Source: Variovorax beijingensis
Lineage (GTDB): Bacteria; Pseudomonadota; Gammaproteobacteria; Burkholderiales; Burkholderiaceae_C
DNA length: 64,000 nt
NCBI RefSeq assembly: GCF_003951285.1
Contig: NZ_RXFQ01000004.1
Location: 124,001-188,000, forward strand
Direction of reading: 5' to 3'
Made by a program: the position numbers and the translations under genes. The notes under the pieces are model-generated. The model worked only from the letters and a program-made list of their open reading frames with translations. It was not told where the DNA came from and made no database searches. Position 1 is the first letter of the stretch. Each line of letters opens with the position of its first letter. This document shows, piece after piece, positions 58,185 to 64,000 of this stretch.

Positions 58185-58843
58185 CCTTTGGGAGAAAAGA
58201 GGCGGGCGGGGTTGCCGACCACCGTGGAGCCGGCCGGCACATCACGCGTGACGACGGCGCCCATGCCCACCACGGCACCACGCCCGATGACCAGTGGCTT
58301 GTCTGGACGGCCCTGCTTGATAACCGCCCCCGAACCGATGTATGCGTGGTCTTCGATGACCACATTGCCGTTGCACTTGGCGCCCGGCGCGAAGGTGACG
58401 AAGTCGCCGATCACGCAGTCGTGCTCGACATAGCTGTAGAGGTTGGCGTGGAAATGCCGTCCGATACGGATGTTGGAGGTGAGAGTGACGAAAGGGCTCA
58501 GGGCCGCGCCCTCCCCCAGTTCCACATCGTCCATGCGCACGACGTTGTCCGCGCTCACCGTCCAGGCGCGTACGCCATCCGCCTTGCAGCGCGCGGCCAA
58601 CTGCTCGCGCACCTTGCTGTTGGCGATGGCCAGCACGGCATGGCGCTCGCTAGCCTCCTGCTGCAGGAATTCCGTGTAGCGCAACACTCTTTGGCCATTG
58701 ACCACCGGCGCCGCGGGCTGGTCATCTATGAAAACAAGCCGCGTATCCGCAATGCACTGCCCCACCAGTTGCGCACGCGCCAGCGGCATCACGCCCCGGC
58801 CACAACCGCTGGCGCCGTAGACCGCGAACAAGGGTTGCGTCAT
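58181..58843 (-). CDS. NeuD/PglD-type sugar O/N-acetyltransferase
   Basis: A 220-residue enzyme. The N-terminal 95 residues form a Rossmann-like UDP-sugar domain (PLFAVYGASGCGRGVMPLAR, RLVFIDDQPAAPVVNGQRVL). The C-terminal half is a left-handed beta helix with hexapeptide repeats (IGRHFHANLYSYVEHDCVIG, GNVVIEDHAYIGSGAVIKQG, VIGRGAVVGMGAVVTRDVPA). A catalytic His is likely in YVEHDCVIGD. PglD acetylates the 4-amino group to give UDP-diNAc-bacillosamine, and the upstream dehydratase and aminotransferase genes fit that pathway. Four-base overlaps on both sides. Confidence 0.9.
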   Translation of the reverse strand: MTQPLFAVYGASGCGRGVMPLARAQLVGQCIADTRLVFIDDQPAAPVVNGQRVLRYTEFLQQEASERHAVLAIANSKVREQLAARCKADGVRAWTVSADNVVRMDDVELGEGAALSPFVTLTSNIRIGRHFHANLYSYVEHDCVIGDFVTFAPGAKCNGNVVIEDHAYIGSGAVIKQGRPDKPLVIGRGAVVGMGAVVTRDVPAGSTVVGNPARLFSPKG

Positions 58844-60690
58844 GACTCAACTCCGTGCGAAGTGGCGGTGGAAGAGCCAGTGAAACGCGGCATGGTTGCC
58901 TCGCCCGCCGCAGAGATCCCATCGCGCACCAGCACCTTGCGCATCGTGAGCCACAGGATCTTGATGTCGAGCCACAGCGTGCGGTTGTCGACGTACCAGA
59001 CGTCAAGCTTGAATTTCTCTTCCCAGCTCAGTGCGTTGCGGCCATTGACTTGCGCCCATCCAGTGATGCCCGGGCGCACTTCATGGCGGCGCGCCTGCTC
59101 GGCTGAATACAACGGCAGGTACTCCACCAATAGAGGGCGCGGTCCCACCAGGCTCATATCACCCTTGAGGACGTTCCAGAGTTCGGGCAGTTCATCGAGG
59201 CTGCTCGAACGCAGGAAGCGGCCAAATGGCGTGAGCCGCTCGGCGTCAGGCAACAACTGCCAGCTGGCGTCGCGCGCATTGGTCATGGTGCGGAACTTGA
59301 TCAGTTCGAAGGGGCGCCCTCCCCACCCCGGCCGGACCTGCCGAAAAAACGCGGGCTTGCCAAGCTTGCGACTCACTTGCCAAGTCAGGAGCGCGAGAGG
59401 AACCGCAAACAGCAGCAACGCCACCGCGGCCAAGAAGACGTCGAATACGCGCTTCACATCAAATATCTTTCTGGCACCCAACCGCTTGAAGAGCGCTCCG
59501 AAGCGCTCGACGCCGATTCGCAGCGAGAGGTGCTCGCGATAGTGGCGTTGGGCTTTTGCTCCCATTTCTGCCAGAGCCTCCGGAGCCATGGCTGCCAACG
59601 CTTCGGCGGAGGCCGCCAGCACCTGCGGATCCTCGGACGCAGCAACTACTCCTCCGCCAGACTCCCGCACCAAATCGGCGGCATCGCCATCCACCGCCAT
59701 CAGCAAGGGCTTGCCAGCAGCCATGTATGCCTGCGTCTTGGACGGAATGGTGATCTCGAACAGTGGGGCTTTCCGCAAATGCACCAGCAAGGCATCGGCC
59801 GCGTCCAGCAAGGTGCCGACTTCTGCCATGGGCACGGCCGGCAAGAACACCACATTGCCTAGGCGCAATTCCGCGGCCCGTTCGACAAGGCGATCCACCT
59901 CCACGCCGCCGCCAAGCAGCACAAAGCAAACACGCGATCCGCGTTGCTGCAGCAGCACCGCCGCATCCAATACCGCATTCAGTGCCTGGGCCTTGCCCAT
60001 GTTTCCGGCAAAGAGGATCCGGAACTTTTCTGCCGCAGGAAACGCTACAGGCAACTGCCCCTGAGGTGCGGTCAACGAAGCCTCGTCGGCCCAGTTGTAG
60101 ATCACATCTATCTTTGACTCTGGAACACCGCGTTGCACCAGCAGTTTCTTGAAGCCGGGCGAAAGCACGGCAATGTGATCCACGCGCCTGTAGACCCACT
60201 TGCAGACCGAAGCAACGATGCCCAATGCCCGCTGGTTGTTGAGCATGCCAGTTGCCCGCAAGGTGTCCGGCCACATGTCCTGAATGTCGTAAACGACAGG
60301 AATGCGGCGGAGAAGGCGGATCAACCCGGCTGTCACGCCCACGGTCAGCGGCGGATGGTAGGCATACATCACCGCAGGGCGCTTGGCAAAAAACAAGCCG
60401 TAGATGGATGCAGATGCCGCGAAGCTCGCGTAGTTCAGCACCCGCTTGATGGCGGACTGGCCGTGATCCGGGTAAAGCGGCAAGCGAGTGATCTGCACAC
60501 CATCTATCACCTCGCGCTGCAGCCACTTGATGCGATACCCGGGGTACACCTTTCCACCCGGGTAATTCGGAAAGCCGGTGACCACCTCCACCTCGAACCC
60601 CTGGCGAACGAGCTCGCGTGCAAACACAATGCCCTTGAAGGTCGGTTCGGGATCGAACCATTGCGTGAGCAGTAATACGCGAACGGCCAT
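58840..60690 (-). CDS. Fused GT4 glycosyltransferase and phosphoglycosyl transferase
   Basis: A 616-residue two-domain protein. Residues 1 to about 400 are a WbuB-like GT4 glycosyltransferase (LLTQWFDPEPTFKGIVFARE, VVYDIQDMWPDTLRATGML, FRILFAGNMGKAQALNAVLD, PSKTQAYMAAGKPLLMAVDG). From about 410 a membrane anchor (RVFDVFLAAVALLLFAVPLA) opens a PglC/WcaJ-C type phosphoglycosyl transferase with FRQVRPGWGGRPFELIKFRT, SSLDELPELWNVLKGDMSLV, GPRPLLVEYLPLYS and GITGWAQVNGRN (catalytic Asp-Glu in SLDELPE). One protein could thus load the first phosphosugar on undecaprenyl phosphate and add the second sugar. Confidence 0.92.
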   Translation of the reverse strand: MAVRVLLLTQWFDPEPTFKGIVFARELVRQGFEVEVVTGFPNYPGGKVYPGYRIKWLQREVIDGVQITRLPLYPDHGQSAIKRVLNYASFAASASIYGLFFAKRPAVMYAYHPPLTVGVTAGLIRLLRRIPVVYDIQDMWPDTLRATGMLNNQRALGIVASVCKWVYRRVDHIAVLSPGFKKLLVQRGVPESKIDVIYNWADEASLTAPQGQLPVAFPAAEKFRILFAGNMGKAQALNAVLDAAVLLQQRGSRVCFVLLGGGVEVDRLVERAAELRLGNVVFLPAVPMAEVGTLLDAADALLVHLRKAPLFEITIPSKTQAYMAAGKPLLMAVDGDAADLVRESGGGVVAASEDPQVLAASAEALAAMAPEALAEMGAKAQRHYREHLSLRIGVERFGALFKRLGARKIFDVKRVFDVFLAAVALLLFAVPLALLTWQVSRKLGKPAFFRQVRPGWGGRPFELIKFRTMTNARDASWQLLPDAERLTPFGRFLRSSSLDELPELWNVLKGDMSLVGPRPLLVEYLPLYSAEQARRHEVRPGITGWAQVNGRNALSWEEKFKLDVWYVDNRTLWLDIKILWLTMRKVLVRDGISAAGEATMPRFTGSSTATSHGVES

Positions 60691-60693
60691 GGA

Positions 60694-61830
60694 TCAGTAC
60701 TTCTTCCACACGACGCGATTCACGTAGTCGGTGTAGCTGTGAATGATGCGTAGCACCTTGTCCGAGACATTCGGCATGCTGTAGTCGGCAACCTGGCGCA
60801 AGCCACGCTCAGCACCGCGCGGCTGTGTCTGGAGAATGGCCAACCCTTGGCGTACGCGAACAACCTCGAGTCCCACCATCATTACCGCGCCCTCTTCCAT
60901 TCCTTCAGGCCGCTCATGCGCCTCGCGCAGGTTGAGCGCCGGAAAGTTCAAGATCGACGACTCTTCATTGATGGTGCCGCTGTCGGAAAGAACTGCGCGA
61001 GCAGACAGCTGCAGCTTGACGTAGTCGTGAAAGCCTAGAGGCTTGAGCAAGCGGACGTTTGCGTGAAAGCGCGCCCCCGTGGCGTCAATGCGCTTCTGCG
61101 TACGCGGGTGCGTCGAGACGACTACCGGCAATCCATGGTCTTCGGCAACTGCATTGAGCACCTCGACCAGCTTTGCGAAAGACTGGGAAGACTCGATGTT
61201 CTCCTCGCGATGAGCGCTCACCACAAAGTACTGGCCTGCCCCAAGGCTCAGCCGCGTGAGCACATCGGATGCATCGATGTTCGGGCGGTAATGGGAAAGC
61301 ACCTCGAACATAGGACTGCCGGTCTTGATGACCAGGTCCGGCGGAAGCCCCTCGCGCAGCAGGTAGTCGCGGGCGATGGTGCTGTAGGTCAAATTCACAT
61401 CAGCCGTGTGATCCACGATGCGCCGGTTGGTCTCCTCCGGCACGCGCTGGTCGAAGCAGCGGTTGCCGGCTTCCATGTGAAAGATCGGAATCTTGCGGCG
61501 CTTGGCCGGGATGACCGACAGGCAGCTGTTGGTATCGCCCAGAACCAGCATTGCCTCGGGCTGCTCCTGCCCAAGCACCTTGTCCACCGCAATGATGAGA
61601 TTGCCGATGGTGTTCGCGGCACCCGTCGAATCTGCCGCGCTGTTCAAGAAATGATCGGGCTTGCGAACGCCCAGGTCGTCGAAGAAAACCTGATTGAGTT
61701 CGTAGTCGTAGTTCTGGCCTGTATGCACCAGCACGTGCTCGCAATGCTCGTCCAGCCGGGCCAGTACGCGCGACAGGCGGATGATCTCGGGCCGGGTGCC
61801 GACCACGGTCAGGACTTTGAGTTTTTTCAT
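60694..61830 (-). CDS. fnlC: UDP-N-acetylglucosamine 2-epimerase family (FnlC/WbjD-like)
   Basis: About 378 residues, non-hydrolysing 2-epimerase fold: [93 protein letters not shown] and [15 protein letters not shown]. With the two upstream genes it forms the fnlA-fnlB-fnlC set (wbjBCD) that makes UDP-L-FucNAc; this enzyme does the last C2 epimerisation. ATG 61830 ([11 protein letters not shown]) is preferred over a TTG four codons upstream. A housekeeping WecB role is less likely in this context. Confidence 0.9.
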   Translation of the reverse strand: MKKLKVLTVVGTRPEIIRLSRVLARLDEHCEHVLVHTGQNYDYELNQVFFDDLGVRKPDHFLNSAADSTGAANTIGNLIIAVDKVLGQEQPEAMLVLGDTNSCLSVIPAKRRKIPIFHMEAGNRCFDQRVPEETNRRIVDHTADVNLTYSTIARDYLLREGLPPDLVIKTGSPMFEVLSHYRPNIDASDVLTRLSLGAGQYFVVSAHREENIESSQSFAKLVEVLNAVAEDHGLPVVVSTHPRTQKRIDATGARFHANVRLLKPLGFHDYVKLQLSARAVLSDSGTINEESSILNFPALNLREAHERPEGMEEGAVMMVGLEVVRVRQGLAILQTQPRGAERGLRQVADYSMPNVSDKVLRIIHSYTDYVNRVVWKKY

Positions 61831-61854
61831 GGGATCAATCAAGAATCGAGGGGC

Positions 61855-62982
61855 CTACAACGGGCAGGCGAAGGTGTCTGGCCGCGCGCGATCGAACACT
61901 TCATTGGCCCAGAGCATCACCACCATTTCGTCAGTGCCAATATTGGTGATGTCATGCGTCCAGCCAGGCACGGTCTCGACGATCTCAGGCTTGTCGCCCG
62001 CGGTGACCAGTTCATGCGCTTCGCCGGTTTGCATGTGCCGGAACTTGAAGCGCGCTTGACCCTTGATGACCAGGAACTTCTCGGTCTTGCTGTGGTGGTA
62101 GTGGCCGCCTCGCGTGATGCCCGGGTGCGCGGTAAAGAACGAGAACTGGCCTGCGTCTGGCGTCTTGAGCATTTCGACGAACACGCCGCGCGCGTCTCCG
62201 TACTGCGGCACGGGGTAAGCGAAGGACTCGGGCGGCAGGTAGCTCACATAGGTTGAATAGAGCGCTCGCACCAGCCCTGTTCCCACGCGATCGGTCATGA
62301 GCGTGCTGCGACTGTCCTTGAACGACTGAATTTGCCGGGCCAACTCACCCACCGTGGTGGTGTACTGCGGCGCCACGGTGGCAAAACCATCCGGGTTTGC
62401 CGCGGCATCCGCGCCATCCATCAACTGCACGAAACGCTCGATGACATCGTCCACGTACACCAGTGTGACGGGCGCTGCCGGATCGTTGATCTGAATAGGA
62501 AGACCGCGCGAAATGTTGTGGCAAAAGGTGGCCACGGCCGAGTTGTAGTTGGGCCGACACCATTTGCCGAACACATTGGGCAGCCGGCAGAGATGTACGG
62601 GAATGCCGTGGCTGCGAGCGGCGGCCTGCAGCGTCTCTTCCGCATCGCGTTTGCTGCGGCCGTAGGGGTTGTCGAAACCTGCCTGGGTTGATGAGGTATA
62701 GACGACGGGCACCTTCTTGCCGGTGGATTCGGCAATGGTGCAGAGGGCACGGCACAGGCTCTGCGTGAGTTCTGCATTGCCGGTGGTGAATTCTTGCGGG
62801 TCTTGAGGGCGATTGACCCCCGCGAGGTGGAATACGAAGTCCACCTCCTGCAACAGGGCGGGCAGTTGCTCCGCGTCTTCGTCGCGGGTGAAGCAGACCA
62901 CTTGCACATCCTTGCGCTCGGCCAAGTGCAACTGCAGGTTCTTGCCGACGAAACCGCGAGCGCCGGTAATCAACACCTTCAT
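61855..62982 (-). CDS. fnlB: UDP-2-acetamido-2,6-dideoxy-hexulose reductase (FnlB/WbjC-like)
   Basis: About 375 residues from ATG 62982. The N-terminal SDR half has MKVLITGARGFVGKNLQLHL, VDFVFHLAGVNRPQDPQEF, VVYTSSTQAGFDNPYGRSKR (YxxxK) and VTLVYVDDVIERFVQLMDG. The C-terminal 110 residues are a cupin (HPGITRGGHYHHSKTEKFLV, IKGQARFKFRHMQTGEAHEL). This SDR-cupin pair is characteristic of WbjC/FnlB, the second enzyme of UDP-L-FucNAc synthesis (C3 epimerisation and C4 reduction). It starts four bases after the fnlA stop. Confidence 0.92.
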   Translation of the reverse strand: MKVLITGARGFVGKNLQLHLAERKDVQVVCFTRDEDAEQLPALLQEVDFVFHLAGVNRPQDPQEFTTGNAELTQSLCRALCTIAESTGKKVPVVYTSSTQAGFDNPYGRSKRDAEETLQAAARSHGIPVHLCRLPNVFGKWCRPNYNSAVATFCHNISRGLPIQINDPAAPVTLVYVDDVIERFVQLMDGADAAANPDGFATVAPQYTTTVGELARQIQSFKDSRSTLMTDRVGTGLVRALYSTYVSYLPPESFAYPVPQYGDARGVFVEMLKTPDAGQFSFFTAHPGITRGGHYHHSKTEKFLVIKGQARFKFRHMQTGEAHELVTAGDKPEIVETVPGWTHDITNIGTDEMVVMLWANEVFDRARPDTFACPL

Positions 62983-62986
62983 GCTC

Positions 62987-64000
62987 TTACTCCTGCGCCA
63001 GCGCGGGCTCACCGCGGGCAATGCGCTGCATGAAGTCGAGCTTGAGCAACAACTTCTTCATACCTTCCACATCGAGCCGGGTGGTGTTGTGCGAGTTGTA
63101 GTCCTCGCCATGCGTGCTGCGGGTAATGCGCTCTTCGCCCTCCTCCACGTACTTGGCGTAGTTCAGGTCGCGGCCGTCGGGTGGCACACGGTAATAGTCG
63201 CCCTGGTCTTCGGCGCAGGCCATTTCCTCGCGGCTCAACAGCGCTTCATAGAGCTTCTCTCCGTGGCGCGTGCCGATCTCACGCACTTCGTGATCCGGCT
63301 TGCGCATTACTTCCAGAATGGCCTGCGTCAACACTTGCACCGTCGCTGCCGGGGCCTTCTGCACAAAGATGTCGCCGTTATTGCCGTGCTCGAAGGCATG
63401 CAGCACGAGTTCGACTGCGTCCTCCAAGGTCATCATGAAACGGGTCATGGACGGGTCCGTCACGGTGATGGCTTTGCCTGCCAGCACCTGCTCCACGAAC
63501 AGTGGAATGACCGAGCCGCGAGAGGCCATAACGTTGCCATAGCGCGTGCCGCAAATGATGGTGTTGGTGCTTTCAAGATTTCGGCTGGCAGCGACCATCA
63601 CCTTTTCCATCATGGCTTTACTGATGCCCATGGCGTTGATGGGATAGACGGCTTTGTCGGTGCTGAGGCACACGACGCGTTTTACGCCTGCGGCAATTGC
63701 GGCTTCCAAGACGTTTTCGGTGCCGAGGACGTTGGTGCGCACCGCTTGCATCGGGTGGAATTCGCAAGAAGGCACCTGTTTAAGTGCCGCCGCGTGAAAA
63801 ACGTAGTCAACCCCCCGCATAGCGGCGCCCACGCTGCGCGAGTCTCGGACATCACCGATGTAAAACTTGAGTTTGGGATGGTTATAGCGTTTGCGCATAT
63901 CATCCTGTTTTTTCTCATCTCGGCTGAAGATGCGAATTTCTCCTATATCAGTTGAGATAAATCGCTTCAGAACAACATTACCAAAAGAACCGGTACCACC
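62987..64000 (-). CDS. fnlA: UDP-GlcNAc 4,6-dehydratase/5-epimerase (FnlA/WbjB-like), 5' end outside window
   Basis: At least 338 residues; the frame is open to the last base of the window, beginning GGTGSFGNVVLKRF, the Rossmann glycine loop, so only about 10-12 N-terminal residues are missing. Other motifs: YIGDVRDSRSVGAAMRGVDY, VFHAAALKQVPSCEFHPMQA, VVCLSTDKAVYPINAMGISK, IICGTRYGNVMASRGSVIPL and TRHGEKLYEALLSREEM. As in the FlaA1/CapE group the catalytic Tyr is Met (MGISK). It starts UDP-L-FucNAc synthesis from UDP-GlcNAc. An ATG at 63898 is internal, not the start. The operon continues beyond the right edge. Confidence 0.93.
   Translation of the reverse strand, partial: GGTGSFGNVVLKRFISTDIGEIRIFSRDEKKQDDMRKRYNHPKLKFYIGDVRDSRSVGAAMRGVDYVFHAAALKQVPSCEFHPMQAVRTNVLGTENVLEAAIAAGVKRVVCLSTDKAVYPINAMGISKAMMEKVMVAASRNLESTNTIICGTRYGNVMASRGSVIPLFVEQVLAGKAITVTDPSMTRFMMTLEDAVELVLHAFEHGNNGDIFVQKAPAATVQVLTQAILEVMRKPDHEVREIGTRHGEKLYEALLSREEMACAEDQGDYYRVPPDGRDLNYAKYVEEGEERITRSTHGEDYNSHNTTRLDVEGMKKLLLKLDFMQRIARGEPALAQE

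Overview
The window is GC-rich (roughly 65-68%) bacterial chromosome. Protein style and gene content (a LysM-tailed giant Rhs protein, a betaproteobacterial-type flagellar operon, DUF4291, a gfc/yjb capsule operon) suggest a betaproteobacterium of the Burkholderiales, most likely Comamonadaceae such as Variovorax. That assignment is inference; no rRNA or tRNA gene is visible.

Layout. (1) 1-279: the 3' end of a four-carbon acid sugar kinase. (2) 298-6056, minus strand: a compact gene set that looks like a ribosomally synthesised, modified peptide (RiPP) cluster. In transcription order it holds an ATP-grasp enzyme, a nitroreductase(SagB-like)-YcaO fusion, a 71-residue Cys/Ser/Thr-containing precursor with a very strong ribosome binding site, a radical SAM/SPASM enzyme and a metallophosphoesterase. 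(3) 6274-23536: a giant Rhs/YD-repeat protein (about 5053 residues) with carbohydrate-binding-like, bulb-lectin, Fn3-like and LysM modules and an AT-rich C-terminal tip, followed by a putative immunity gene, a DUF4291 gene and a 788-bp near-identical orphan copy of part of the Rhs gene. (4) 23762-26129: two TPR proteins and an unknown small protein. (5) 26170-47391, minus strand: 25 tightly packed genes (many ATGA or TGATG overlaps) that look like one transcription unit encoding flagellar export apparatus, MS ring, rod, P/L rings, hook, a reduced switch complex and a sigma-28 factor. The FliG-position protein is only 208 residues and the FliM-position protein is SctQ-like without a CheY-binding N terminus. 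No flagellin, cap, hook-filament junction, motor or chemotaxis gene is in the window. (6) 47822-54566, plus strand: a group-4-capsule-like operon (gfcA-like, gfcB, a gfcC-gfcD fusion, Wzb-type phosphatase, Wzc-type tyrosine kinase) without a Wza gene. (7) 54623-64000, minus strand: sugar-nucleotide and glycosyltransferase genes of the same polysaccharide locus, running off the right edge.

How the parts work together. The three enzymes around the peptide could build azol(in)es (YcaO plus dehydrogenase), a radical-generated crosslink (SPASM enzyme) and a ligation or macrocycle (ATP-grasp) on a single small peptide. The polysaccharide genes read as two sugar pathways: UDP-L-FucNAc (FnlA, FnlB, FnlC) and a bacillosamine-like 4-amino sugar (4,6-dehydratase, aminotransferase, NeuD/PglD-type acetyltransferase). 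Both would feed one protein that fuses a GT4 glycosyltransferase to a phosphoglycosyl transferase. Wzb/Wzc would regulate polymer export.

The strongest candidates for something undescribed are the RiPP cluster and the flagellar operon with a stripped-down C-ring.
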